Shown here one piece after another: positions 47,912 through 58,223 of a stretch of 64,000 nucleotides of DNA. Origin of the DNA: an uncultured Clostridia bacterium (GTDB taxonomy: Bacteria > Bacillota > Clostridia > Oscillospirales > Acutalibacteraceae); NCBI GenBank assembly GCA_947598155.1, contig CANQFC010000006.1:62001-126000 (forward strand), in the 5' to 3' direction. The translations under genes and the position numbers were made by a program. Position 1 is the first letter of the stretch. Every line of letters starts with the position of its first letter. The notes beneath the pieces are model-generated. The model saw only the letters and a list, made by a program, of their open reading frames with translations, did no database searches and was not told where the DNA came from.

Positions 47912-48652
47912 ATGCACAGCTATATGTTTCCCGCGGTCATTGCTGTCGGCGTGATTACTACGCTGGCGTTTTTGATTTTACGGGTAAAAAAAGGCGGACT
48001 GCCGGCGATGTACTGCAAGGCCGGAGCGTCAATGTGTTTTATTATTACCGCGTTTACGGCGCTGGCGTACTCTTTTAACGGTGAGGATTTGATGCCTAAA
48101 AAGCCGTTTATTTACGGAGTAACAATGATTTTAGGCTTTATCTTCAGCCTATTGGGAGATGTTTGGCTTGACCTTAAATACTGTTATGATAAAGACAGCG
48201 ACGTTTTTCTTTATTCGGGTTTTGTAAGCTTTATGGCAGGGCATATATTTTTTTGCTCCGCCATTGTTTATCAGTACAAATTAAGGCCTTTGCATTTTGC
48301 CGCGTGCTGTATTTTTTCGGCGCTCTTGGCTTTGGGCGTATTTCTTACCGAAAAAGTGATGAAATTGAATTACGGTAAGTTTAAAAAAATAGTCGCGGTT
48401 TACTCATTTTTAGTGTCAATGACGGTATTTCTTTCACTGTTCAGTATGGCGGTAAACGATTTTTCAAGAAATACAATTCTTTTGTCGGTCGGCGCGGCAT
48501 CGTTTTTGCTTTCGGATTTGGTTTTGACAAATATATATTTCAAAAACGGCGGCAATACCGCGCCTAATATAATTATTAACCATACGCTTTATTATTTCGG
48601 TCAGTTTGCGTTGGCGGCAACTCTTTTGCCGTTACCGCTTTTTAAAAGATAA
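47912..48652 (+). CDS. YhhN-family membrane protein (lysoplasmalogenase-like)
   Basis: A 246-residue protein with seven or eight transmembrane helices. The family core GFIFSLLGDVWLDLKYC and the helix carrying FVSFMAGHIFFC, plus ASFLLSDLVLTNIYF and the NHTLYYFGQFALA end, match YhhN/TMEM86 proteins, where the Asp residues within helices are thought catalytic in lysoplasmalogen hydrolysis. Plasmalogens occur in Clostridia, so that activity is plausible. The ATG at 47912 follows AAGAGTGAT. It is upstream of the GPH transporter gene by 17 bases, so cotranscription is likely. Confidence 0.88.
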   Translation: MHSYMFPAVIAVGVITTLAFLILRVKKGGLPAMYCKAGASMCFIITAFTALAYSFNGEDLMPKKPFIYGVTMILGFIFSLLGDVWLDLKYCYDKDSDVFLYSGFVSFMAGHIFFCSAIVYQYKLRPLHFAACCIFSALLALGVFLTEKVMKLNYGKFKKIVAVYSFLVSMTVFLSLFSMAVNDFSRNTILLSVGAASFLLSDLVLTNIYFKNGGNTAPNIIINHTLYYFGQFALAATLLPLPLFKR

Positions 48653-48669
48653 CTTTTACAGGAGGAATT

Positions 48670-50160
48670 ATGGAAAAGAAGAGGTATGTAGGAAAAAAAG
48701 AACTTTGGATGTTCTCAATAGGCGGTATGGGTCAGGGAATGATTTATGCGATGATGTCAAGCTACATAAGCGATTATTACGTAAATGTTCTGCACCTGCC
48801 GCTGTTGTTCGTGCTTTTGCTTATGTTGCTCGCAAGGGTATGGGACGCGATAAACGACCCGCTTATGGGCATTATTGCCGACAGAAATGTTACAAAATGG
48901 GGCAAATTTAAGCCTTATATTCTTTTTGCCGCTCCGCTCATAGCGGTTCTGACGGTTATGATGTATTTAAGCCCCAATCTTTCAATGAACAAGCTGATGG
49001 TTTATTCGGCGTTTATTTATGTTCTTTGGGGTATGGTTTACACTATGGCGGACGTTCCTTTCTGGAGCTTGCCTAATGTTTTAACGCCCGACCCTCAGGA
49101 GAGAAGTTCCGTTGTATCCTTCAGTAAAATATGGAACAGCGTCGGCTCGGCTCTTCCCGAAATATTCTTTTTTGCGGCGGGGCTTTTGCTGCCGAAATTC
49201 ATTTCTACGGAAAATCCGGAACAATATAACAAAAAACAGTACCTTATAATCGCCGTAGCGGTTGTCGCTATCGGCACGGTAATGTACGTTAACTCATATT
49301 TTCATATCAAAGAGCGGGCTGTTCCGCCGGTAGTAAAGAGAAAAAAGGGCGAGGATTCTCAGCTTTCAAGAATTTTCCATTGCAAGCCTCTGCTGCTTGT
49401 TATTGCGATGGGAGTGCTTTCAAGCGGAAGATATATGGTTCAGGCCGCGGCGATACACGTTGCCCGTTATGCATTTTACATCGGGCCTGACCTTAACGGT
49501 ATGACTCTTGAGGAAAAAACGGCGGCTATCGCGGCGTCGGTTTCGACGGTGAAAACTATATTCCAAGTTTGCGCTGTTGTGGGAATGTTCGGCGCGACGA
49601 TATTTATGCCGATGCTTATGAAAAAGTTCGACTATAAAAAGTTACTCATAACAACGTGCCTTGCCGGTTTTGCGGCAAGTATATGTACAACTCTTATAGG
49701 CTGGTTTACAGCTAATCTCTATATCTGCATTCCGTTTATTTTAATCTCCTGTATACCGCTTGGCGTTATAAATACAATCTCAATCGCGATGATTTACGAC
49801 TGCCTTGATTATATGGAGCTTAAAACAGGGCACAGAGACAACGCTCTCGGCTCTGCCTGTCAGGGATTTATCAATAAGCTCGGTTCGGCAATATCGACCT
49901 GCGGCATAGTTGTTATGTATATGGCGATAGGCTTTGAGCCTGCGCAAATGCTGAATTCAACAACGGTTATGGCGGCTACTGAGCTTACAAGAACTCAGAA
50001 TTTCGCGATGTTCTCGCTCGTATCGGTAGTTCCGGGGCTGAGCCTTTTACTTTGCTCTATTCCGATGTTCTTCTATAAAATTTCGGGTAAGTACAAGACT
50101 CAAATGCAGGAGGGGCTTGCCGAAAAACGCAAATCCGCCGGATTTACGGTTGAGGAATAA
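48670..50160 (+). CDS. GPH-family sugar:cation symporter (MFS)
   Basis: A 496-residue transporter with 12 transmembrane helices. The N-terminal signature FSIGGMGQGMIYAMMSSYIS and LARVWDAINDPLMGIIADRN is that of the glycoside-pentoside-hexuronide:cation symporters such as MelB and XynP; the second half carries GVINTISIAMIYDCLDYMEL followed by KTGHRDNALGSACQG. ATG with AGGAGG. The arabinofuranosidase genes at 51.8 and 54.5 kb suggest it imports arabinose oligosaccharides (inference); it lacks a C-terminal EIIA domain. Confidence 0.9.
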   Translation: MEKKRYVGKKELWMFSIGGMGQGMIYAMMSSYISDYYVNVLHLPLLFVLLLMLLARVWDAINDPLMGIIADRNVTKWGKFKPYILFAAPLIAVLTVMMYLSPNLSMNKLMVYSAFIYVLWGMVYTMADVPFWSLPNVLTPDPQERSSVVSFSKIWNSVGSALPEIFFFAAGLLLPKFISTENPEQYNKKQYLIIAVAVVAIGTVMYVNSYFHIKERAVPPVVKRKKGEDSQLSRIFHCKPLLLVIAMGVLSSGRYMVQAAAIHVARYAFYIGPDLNGMTLEEKTAAIAASVSTVKTIFQVCAVVGMFGATIFMPMLMKKFDYKKLLITTCLAGFAASICTTLIGWFTANLYICIPFILISCIPLGVINTISIAMIYDCLDYMELKTGHRDNALGSACQGFINKLGSAISTCGIVVMYMAIGFEPAQMLNSTTVMAATELTRTQNFAMFSLVSVVPGLSLLLCSIPMFFYKISGKYKTQMQEGLAEKRKSAGFTVEE

Positions 50161-50164
50161 CTGA

Positions 50165-50182
50165 AAACCCTTTATTGAATTT
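50165..50182 (+). repeat. Right-end remnant of the short repeat
   Basis: AAAACCCTTTATTGAATT matches the right portion of the consensus (CCCCTTATTGAAT). It follows directly after the symporter stop. Confidence 0.35.
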
Positions 50183-50210
50183 GGGCCTTACGGCGAACGG
50201 CCCGCGCATA

Positions 50211-50245
50211 AAACCTCGCTGCGTCTGAAACGCTCCGGGGTTTTT
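50211..50245 (+). terminator. Terminator after the symporter gene
   Basis: AAACC ... GGTTT outer stem with inner GCGT / ACGC pairing and a T5 run. Confidence 0.5.
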
Positions 50246-50297
50246 GCTTTAATCAGCGCAAATTTGCTTTTTACCGCGTCTGAAAACGTGTATTTGC

Positions 50298-50326
50298 TTG
50301 ACTTTATTCTTGAATTATTATAAACT
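50298..50326 (+). promoter_or_regulatory. glyQS promoter
   Basis: TTGACT (50298-50303), 17 bases, TAAACT (50321-50326). No T-box fits in the short leader. Confidence 0.5.
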
Positions 50327-50365
50327 ATCTATTTAGTGAAAATAATTGTTAAGGACTGATAAATT

Positions 50366-51766
50366 ATGCTTAAAAACACCGAAAAGACAATGGAGAAAAT
50401 TGTTGCGCTCTGCAAAAACAGGGGCTTTATATTTGCGGGGAGCGATATTTACGGCGGCCTTGCAAACACTTGGGACTACGGCCCTTTAGGCGCAAGGCTT
50501 AAAAACAATGTAAAGGATACATGGAGAAAAAGATTTATTCAGGAGCGTAAAAACAGCTATGAAGTTGACGCGGACATTCTTATGCATCCGAAAGTGTGGG
50601 AGGCAAGCGGCCACGTTGCGTCGTTCTCCGACCCTCTTCTTGACTGCAAAGAGTGTAAAATGCGCCACAGGGCGGACAATCTGATTGACGATTTTGACCC
50701 CGAAGCGCATGCCGACGGTATGACTAAAGAAGAAATGTTTGAGTATATTAAGGAACACAGCATACCGTGCCCTAACTGCGGCAAGCACAATTTTACGGAC
50801 ATCCGCGAATTTAACCTTATGTTCCAAACGTTCCGCGGCGTAACAAATAACAGCAAAAGCATAATTTATCTCCGCCCGGAAAACGCCCAGGGCGAATATG
50901 TAAACTATCTCAATGTTCAGCGTGCAATGAGAGCAAAGCTCCCGTTCAGCATAGGGCAAATCGGCAAAGCGTTCCGCAATGAGATAACTCCCGGCAACTT
51001 TACGTTCAGAACGGTTGAATTTGAACAGATGGAGTTTCAGACATTCTGCAAAGAGGGCTCCGATACAGAGCTTTACGATTATTTTAAGGAATACGGCAAA
51101 AAGTATTTTGAGGACTTGGGTCTTCCCGCAGAGAATCTCAGGTTCCACGACCACGAAAAGCTGGCTCATTATGCCAAAGCGGCCTGTGATATAGAATTTC
51201 TGTTCCCGTTTGGCTGGGGCGAAATCAACGGCACTCATAACAGAACTAATTTCGATTTGACAAGGCATCAGGAGTACAGCGGTGTAAAAATGGAATATCT
51301 TGACCCTGAAACTAACGAAAGATATATTCCTTTTATTATTGAATCCACATACGGGCTTGACAGAACAGTGCTCGCGCTTTTGGTTCAGGCTTATGACGAA
51401 GAGGTGCTTGACGCCGAGAAAAACGACACGCGCGTGGTTCTTCACCTGAATCCCGCCGTTGCCCCTTATAAGGCGGCGGTTCTTCCGCTTTCAAAGAAAC
51501 TTTCCGGCAAAGCGGAGGAAATCCGCGGTGAGCTTTCAAAGTATTTTATGACCGATTTTGACGAAACAGGCTCAATCGGTAAGCGCTACCGCCGCCAAGA
51601 TGAAATAGGCACTCCGTTCTGCATCACGGTAGATTTTCAGACCGTTGGCGATGAAAATACGCCTGCCGACAACTGCGTGACGGTTCGCGACAGAGACTCA
51701 ATGGAACAGGTGCGAATGCCCGTTTCCGAGCTTGCGGATTATATTTCGGAAAGGATTAAATTTTAA
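50366..51766 (+). CDS. glyQS: Glycine--tRNA ligase, single-chain dimeric type
   Basis: A 466-residue class II synthetase, alpha2 type (archaeal/eukaryotic-like), as in many Firmicutes. The start RGFIFAGSDIYGGLANTWDY, the Cys pairs CKECK/CPNCG, the FRNEITPGNFTFRTVEFEQM motif 2 block and TYGLDRTVLALL of motif 3 are all clear, followed by the anticodon-binding domain. ATG at 50366 preceded by AAGGACTGATAA. Monocistronic, no T-box visible. Confidence 0.97.
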   Translation: MLKNTEKTMEKIVALCKNRGFIFAGSDIYGGLANTWDYGPLGARLKNNVKDTWRKRFIQERKNSYEVDADILMHPKVWEASGHVASFSDPLLDCKECKMRHRADNLIDDFDPEAHADGMTKEEMFEYIKEHSIPCPNCGKHNFTDIREFNLMFQTFRGVTNNSKSIIYLRPENAQGEYVNYLNVQRAMRAKLPFSIGQIGKAFRNEITPGNFTFRTVEFEQMEFQTFCKEGSDTELYDYFKEYGKKYFEDLGLPAENLRFHDHEKLAHYAKAACDIEFLFPFGWGEINGTHNRTNFDLTRHQEYSGVKMEYLDPETNERYIPFIIESTYGLDRTVLALLVQAYDEEVLDAEKNDTRVVLHLNPAVAPYKAAVLPLSKKLSGKAEEIRGELSKYFMTDFDETGSIGKRYRRQDEIGTPFCITVDFQTVGDENTPADNCVTVRDRDSMEQVRMPVSELADYISERIKF

Positions 51767-51792
51767 GCTCCGTTTCCGTAAGATAAAATTTT

Positions 51793-51819
51793 GCGGGGTC
51801 GCTGACGGCGCCCCGCTTT
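51793..51819 (+). terminator. Terminator after glyQS
   Basis: GCGGGG / CCCCGC stem with a twelve-base loop; only TTT follows directly. Confidence 0.6.
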
Positions 51820-51838
51820 AATTTTCAGAGGAGGTTTT

Positions 51839-53536
51839 ATGAGAGTTGTAATTTCAGATAAAATTTTTTCGGACTATTTTGAAACGGGCAGAAAAATGCT
51901 GATGAACCTTTCTCCCGACAGGCTTTTGGCTCCGTGCTTTGAGGCTATGGGCAGAATACCGGAATCCGAGCGTTACGGAGGTTGGGAGGCTAAGGGCATT
52001 TCCGGCCACACTTTGGGGCATTATATGTCGGCTCTGTCCTTTCTTTTCTCTGCAAACGGCGATAAAACGGCGAAACAAAAGGCCGAATACTGCGTAGGCA
52101 AGCTGAAAGAGCTGCAAGGGGATAACGGGTATATCGCCGGTTTTCCCGAAAGCGAAAGCTTTGACAAAGTGTTCGGCGATCCCGATGGCTTTACGGCGGA
52201 CGGCTTTGCGCTTGCCGGTTGGTGGGTTCCGTACTATTCGCTCCACAAAATCTTCAGAGGACTTATTGATATTTATGAAAATATCGGCACAAAGGACTCG
52301 CTTGACGTTGCTGAAAAATTAGGCGAATGGGTTTACAATACAACGCGCTCATTAAACTCCGAGCAAAGGTTAAGACTTCTTAAATGTGAGTACGGAGGTA
52401 TGAACGACGTCCTCTCAAGACTTTATAAGCATACCGGAAATCAAAAATTCAAAACTGCGTCCGAATTTTTCTGTGAGGAAAATCTTCTTTTGCCGCTTTC
52501 AAGGGGCGAAGACGCGCTGTCGGGGCTGCACGCAAATACTCAGATTCCGAAAATCATAGGCGCGTTGCAGGTCTATTCAAACGGCGGCGCGGATTATTAT
52601 TATTCTGCGGCCGAATTTTTCTGGGATACTGTTGTAAATAACCGTTCATACGCAATAGGCGGCCACGGTGTAGGGGAGCATTTCGGCAATATCGGTGAAC
52701 TGCCGCTGAAGACAAATACGTGTGAAACCTGCAACACAAACAATATGATAACCCTTTCAAGAATGCTTTGGGAAAAAACCCGCGACGGAAAATATTTTGA
52801 TTATATTGAAAAAGCTCTTTTTAATCACATTTTGCCGTCACAGGACGAAAAGGGTATGAAGACTTATTTTGTCGGACTTGAACCGGGTAATTTTAAAGTC
52901 TACTCAACACCTGAAAATTCTTTCTGGTGCTGTTTCGGTTCGGGTCTTGAAAATCCGTTTACATATAATAAGTTAATTTTTAACTATGACAAAAATTTAT
53001 ATGTAAATTTGTATATTGACTCGTCAGCCGAGAGCGAAAACGTATCTGTTCGGCTCGCGTCAGTCGGCGATGATACAAAAATTCTCGAATTTACAAGTGA
53101 TTATGAGGGCGCGGTATATTTCAGAAAACCTCATTGGTGTTCGGATTTTAAGCTCCTGTACGGCGGAAGTGAGTTTTCCGTGAGCGATAACGGCTATGTT
53201 AAGATTTCGGATAGCTTTAAAAAAGGGGATATAGTTAAAATTTATCTACCGAGAAAATCCGAAAAGCACATAAAGAAGGACGCTCCGAAATTTGTGTATT
53301 TCACATACGGCGAAACACTTTTGGCTGAGTATATGGGCGACGGTGACTGCCCCGAAAGCGATTGGGCGGCAGGCGAAAACGATTTTACCGAGCAAAAACA
53401 GATATGCTGTCCGCCGCTTAAAAGCACGGATATAAAAAAGTGCGGCGATATGAGATTTTCGGTTGACGGGCGTTTGCTCGTGCCGTTTTACGAAATTCTC
53501 CACGGCAGGTACAGAGTGTATTTTGAAACGGAATAA
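51839..53536 (+). CDS. Glycoside hydrolase family 127 (beta-L-arabinofuranosidase-like)
   Basis: A 565-residue cytoplasmic enzyme (no signal peptide). GH127 family marks: acid/base Glu280 in GVGEHF, zinc-ligand region CETC (Glu296 and Cys298), and Cys364-Cys365 in FWCCFGSGLEN, the Cys nucleophile site in Bifidobacterium HypBA1. The domain starts with a SGHTLGHYMSALSFLF (alpha/alpha)6 repeat. AGGAGG precedes the ATG. The family releases L-arabinofuranose from arabinan or hydroxyproline-linked oligosaccharides. It is shorter by about 90 residues than HypBA1. Likely part of plant arabinan use with the GH51 gene and the GPH symporter. Confidence 0.9.
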   Translation: MRVVISDKIFSDYFETGRKMLMNLSPDRLLAPCFEAMGRIPESERYGGWEAKGISGHTLGHYMSALSFLFSANGDKTAKQKAEYCVGKLKELQGDNGYIAGFPESESFDKVFGDPDGFTADGFALAGWWVPYYSLHKIFRGLIDIYENIGTKDSLDVAEKLGEWVYNTTRSLNSEQRLRLLKCEYGGMNDVLSRLYKHTGNQKFKTASEFFCEENLLLPLSRGEDALSGLHANTQIPKIIGALQVYSNGGADYYYSAAEFFWDTVVNNRSYAIGGHGVGEHFGNIGELPLKTNTCETCNTNNMITLSRMLWEKTRDGKYFDYIEKALFNHILPSQDEKGMKTYFVGLEPGNFKVYSTPENSFWCCFGSGLENPFTYNKLIFNYDKNLYVNLYIDSSAESENVSVRLASVGDDTKILEFTSDYEGAVYFRKPHWCSDFKLLYGGSEFSVSDNGYVKISDSFKKGDIVKIYLPRKSEKHIKKDAPKFVYFTYGETLLAEYMGDGDCPESDWAAGENDFTEQKQICCPPLKSTDIKKCGDMRFSVDGRLLVPFYEILHGRYRVYFETE

Positions 53537-53537
53537 G

Positions 53538-53585
53538 CAAAAAAGACGGCGCAGACACCGATTAAAGTGTTACGCCGTCTTTTTA
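53538..53585. terminator. Bidirectional terminator
   Basis: AAAAGACGGCG / CGCCGTCTTTT with an inner ACAC / GTGT stem, between convergent genes. Confidence 0.9.
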
Positions 53586-53591
53586 TTTTGT

Positions 53592-53618
53592 TTCAATAAG
53601 GGGCTTGCCCGTCATTAC
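53592..53618 (-). repeat. Short intergenic repeat copy, complete
   Basis: On the minus strand TAATGACGGGCAAGCCCC then TTATTGAA, one of the best matches to the consensus. Confidence 0.8.
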
Positions 53619-53644
53619 ATACGCCGTTTGGCAATATCAAACGG

Positions 53645-54427
53645 TTATTCCGCCGTCTTAGGCTTGCGAAGTTCGCGAAGTTCATTTTCGACAAATCCGT
53701 CAAGGTCGGGCTGATTTTTCTTCTGCTCTTTGAAAGATTTACCTGTAATAATATTCAACGCGAGGTTGACCGCAAAAAGAATACAGCCGACAATAAACCC
53801 GAAACCTATGGAAGTTTCCGTAATAATTCCGCCGCCGAGCGACGCGCATTCGTTGGAAAACATTATAAAGAAAATTGCCGCCGCTCCGAAAGCAACCGTG
53901 CTGAGCGCATTGAGAACGATGTTAAAAACGTATTTGAGGTTTATACCCGCAATCAGCAGAACAAAAAAGTTGAGAACGCCGCATACAACGGAGAAAAGCA
54001 TCAGAACACAGGCTGTAATCAAAAGCACCGCCGCTTTCCCCAAAACATCGCCGCCGGCAATGGTGATAACCGAGCCGATGTCGCTTTTGAGCAGATAGTT
54101 CATAATGAACGTCAGAAAAGACACCGTTTGGTTTTCCTCATAGAACGGGAGAGAGATTTTAAATTTGTAAAGCGGAAGAACAAGGGCGATGAGCGGAGAG
54201 AATGTCATTACAAGGCGTACAATGCGAAGCTTTGACCCTAAAATAGCCGATTTAAAGTTTTTGGTTCTGTAATGAAGCCTTGCAAACGCAGATTCTGCGG
54301 TATCCGCGTCCTTTTCCAAACGATCCTCCCATTTGTAATTGGGAAGGTTAACGCCGCATTTGGGACACTCCGCCTTAATATTCCAAAGCTTTAACGTGTG
54401 CCCGCATTCAGGACATTTTACAGCCAT
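53645..54427 (-). CDS. Zinc-ribbon membrane protein
   Basis: A 260-residue protein. N-terminal zinc ribbon (CPECGHTLKLWNIKAECPKC), followed by a charged stretch and five or six hydrophobic segments (about 75-235) with a helical tail. It resembles the DUF-type zinc-ribbon membrane proteins frequent in Ruminococcaceae but I cannot name the family. ATG at 54427 after GGTGATTGT; TTG-type extension to 54436 is possible. Its function is unknown; compare the RING-type membrane protein at 13.9 kb. Confidence 0.75.
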   Translation of the reverse strand: MAVKCPECGHTLKLWNIKAECPKCGVNLPNYKWEDRLEKDADTAESAFARLHYRTKNFKSAILGSKLRIVRLVMTFSPLIALVLPLYKFKISLPFYEENQTVSFLTFIMNYLLKSDIGSVITIAGGDVLGKAAVLLITACVLMLFSVVCGVLNFFVLLIAGINLKYVFNIVLNALSTVAFGAAAIFFIMFSNECASLGGGIITETSIGFGFIVGCILFAVNLALNIITGKSFKEQKKNQPDLDGFVENELRELRKPKTAE

Positions 54428-54518
54428 AACAATCACCGTGCGATACCTGTTACGTCAAAAATATATGTAAGGTATCTTTCCTTTCGTTGTATTTTCCCTT
54501 ATTTTTATTTTACTACAA

Positions 54519-56039
<1,521 letters not shown>

Positions 56040-57299
56040 TTATTTTGTCTCTTCATCTGTAAGCTGTTTTTCTTTTAAAAATGCTTGCAGTAAATCAATA
56101 TTTTTTTCAAAGTCAAGCACAAGACATTGACCTACGCCCGAAATGCTTTTATTAGACCATGTTTTGTCGGCGGGAATCGAGTGCTGAACTACCGGGAAAG
56201 TATAAGCTTTTTCGCGTAAGGCGTCAACTCCGAATTTAAGAATGTCGTCGGACGGAATGTTTGAGCGTATCATAGGCATAATTTCCTGAGCCAGCGCAAG
56301 CAGTTCTTTCGGCTTTTGCTTTATGGCTTTGCTTATTATGGCCTCTATTACCTTCCTCTGGCGTCTGGTTCTCATAAAATCGGAGTCGAGGTAGCGTATC
56401 CTTGAATACCAAAGAGCTTGGCCGCCTGTAAGGTGATTGACGCCCTCGGAAATTTCTTCGGGGAAGTCTTTTTTTATTTCTTTTGTCATATGGTCGCCGC
56501 TGTTTAAGTAATTTGCCTCTCTTGCCGTAATCTCAACGTCCACGCCGCCGATTTTGTCGATAATCTTTTCAAATATTTCAAAATCAACGATGGCGTAATA
56601 TGGTATTTCTACCTTAAAATTCATCTCAAGCGTGTCAATAAGCATTTGTATTCCGCCGTAGAAATACGCGGCGTTCAGTTTTTGTTTTCGCAGACCCTCC
56701 CTTGCGATTGAAACGTAAGAATCTCTCAAAAACGAGGTGAGCTTGATCTGTCTGTTTTTGTAGTCAAGGGTCAGAAGTATCATAGTGTCGGAGCGTGATT
56801 GTACGTCTTTTTCCCTTGCGTCTGTGCCTATAAGAAGAACGTTAATCTGTTCGCTGTCTTTATAAAGCTCCGAATCCTGTATATATGTGTTCTCTTTAAG
56901 CGGCTCGTCAACCGTTATACTGCCAATCAATTTTTTGACGGTTGAATAAGCGTAAAAGCCGAGCGTGCCTGTAACGGTTATAATCAATACAAGAAAGATT
57001 GATATTACCGCAAGAACGGGGTGGCGTTTTTTCTTTTTTTTGGGGTGTTTGGGGTCTTCGGGAATCATATTCCCGTAAAGCTCCTGCGCGTCGTTAAATG
57101 AATATTCCTGACGCCGTCTGTTATCTGCCGAACTGTTGTACTTTATCTGCGGCTTTGAGCCGTAATCGTCTGAAAAAGAGGAAATATCCTGAAAATCATC
57201 GCTTTTTATATTTACTTCAAATTTAGGCTTTGATGGGGAATCTGAGGGGGAATTTGAATAAAAATCCTCATAATCATCCTTGCGGTTATTATCTGCCAA
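56040..57299 (-). CDS. LytR-CpsA-Psr (LCP) family protein
   Basis: A 419-residue membrane protein that attaches wall teichoic acid, capsule or other anionic polymers to peptidoglycan. A disordered Asp/Ser-rich cytoplasmic N terminus of about 105 residues precedes one transmembrane helix (about 100-122) and the LCP domain (from 145) with LIGTDAREKDVQSRSDTMIL (catalytic Arg/Asp region), TSFLRDSYV and the KLNAAYFYGG and LWYSRIRYLDSDFMRTRRQR blocks. TTG start at 57299 with AAGGGTGAAGGA. The long N-terminal tail is unusual for LCP proteins. Works with envelope polymers made using galU and the BY-kinase (inference). Confidence 0.93.
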   Translation of the reverse strand: MADNNRKDDYEDFYSNSPSDSPSKPKFEVNIKSDDFQDISSFSDDYGSKPQIKYNSSADNRRRQEYSFNDAQELYGNMIPEDPKHPKKKKKRHPVLAVISIFLVLIITVTGTLGFYAYSTVKKLIGSITVDEPLKENTYIQDSELYKDSEQINVLLIGTDAREKDVQSRSDTMILLTLDYKNRQIKLTSFLRDSYVSIAREGLRKQKLNAAYFYGGIQMLIDTLEMNFKVEIPYYAIVDFEIFEKIIDKIGGVDVEITAREANYLNSGDHMTKEIKKDFPEEISEGVNHLTGGQALWYSRIRYLDSDFMRTRRQRKVIEAIISKAIKQKPKELLALAQEIMPMIRSNIPSDDILKFGVDALREKAYTFPVVQHSIPADKTWSNKSISGVGQCLVLDFEKNIDLLQAFLKEKQLTDEETK

Positions 57300-57424
57300 A
57301 ATCCTTCACCCTTTACAAAAAACATATACATCGCTATTTTACAACAAGTACGGTAAAATAACAATATATTTTTTATAAAAAAAGGAGTAAAAATAAAAAA
57401 ATGTATATTTATGGCTGTCACCTC

Positions 57425-57453
57425 TTGAAAGAGAGGTATAAAATATGTATAAT
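57425..57453 (+). promoter_or_regulatory. Promoter of the Nudix operon
   Basis: TTGAAA (57425-57430), 17 bases, TATAAT (57448-57453). ACCTCT / AGAGGT inverted arms flank the -35 box. Confidence 0.75.
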
Positions 57454-57482
57454 ATGTTGAGTTTTAGTTTAGGAGTCGTTTT

Positions 57483-58223
57483 ATGCTTGGCAAATTTGTA
57501 ACGGTGCGCGTCACCAAGCCGATGCACTCCTTTGACGCGGAGAACGGAATCAGGCATGAACTGAATTTCGGTAAGATTGAGAGCGGATTGGATCCGAGGT
57601 CCCCGGTCAAGGGCGCATATATTATGGGAGTCAATCACAGAGTAAGACTTTTTGACGGCAGAGTGATAGCGGTCATTAAAAGAAAAAATATGGGCGGAAT
57701 AATTCTTGTCGTTGCGCCCAAAAGCAAAAGATATATTGTTCACGACATTGAGGATGCTGTATCTTATGCGGAAAAAGAGGGCACTTATGAGATTAGCTGT
57801 CTTTACGAAACGTCGTGCGGAGCGGTCGTTTACAGAATAATAAACGGCGAAATAAGATTTTTACTGATTAAAAATAAGAGAAGTCTTAACTGGGGGTTTC
57901 CGAAAGGGCACGTTGAGCGCGGCGAGGACGAGCATGAGGCCGCTTACCGCGAGGTGCTTGAGGAAACGGGAATAAGGATAAACTTTTTGCCTGATTTCAG
58001 ATACAAGTCGGAATATTCAATCCAAAACAGAATTGAAAAAAAGGTTATAATTTTTTTGGCCACCACAAGCGACACGCACACGGTTATTCAGCGGGAGGAA
58101 ATTGAGGAATATTTGTGGCTCGGATTTGAAAAGGCGATGGATTGTTTGAAATTTCCGAATGACAGGCAAATACTTATAAAAGCAAACGAATACCTTGAAA
58201 AAGCGGGTGTTGAAAATGCTTGA
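57483..58223 (+). CDS. Nudix hydrolase fused to an inorganic-pyrophosphatase-like N-terminal domain
   Basis: A 246-residue protein. The first roughly 105 residues (MLGKFVTVRVTKPMHSFDAE, then YIMGVNHRVRLFDGRVIAVI) resemble the small proteins annotated as inorganic pyrophosphatase in Clostridia, which usually occur alone. The second domain is Nudix with a complete box GHVERGEDEHEAAYREVLEE (142-161) plus TGI, and resembles diadenosine tetraphosphatases (WGFPKGHVE). The fusion suggests joint removal of a dinucleotide or nucleoside polyphosphate and of pyrophosphate. AGGAG precedes the ATG. It overlaps the next gene by eight bases. Confidence 0.85.
   Translation: MLGKFVTVRVTKPMHSFDAENGIRHELNFGKIESGLDPRSPVKGAYIMGVNHRVRLFDGRVIAVIKRKNMGGIILVVAPKSKRYIVHDIEDAVSYAEKEGTYEISCLYETSCGAVVYRIINGEIRFLLIKNKRSLNWGFPKGHVERGEDEHEAAYREVLEETGIRINFLPDFRYKSEYSIQNRIEKKVIIFLATTSDTHTVIQREEIEEYLWLGFEKAMDCLKFPNDRQILIKANEYLEKAGVENA

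Noticed and set aside
50246-50365. A T-box or other riboswitch upstream of glyQS
   Set aside because: The promoter at 50298-50326 leaves a leader of about 35 bases, and no T-box core or terminator is seen.
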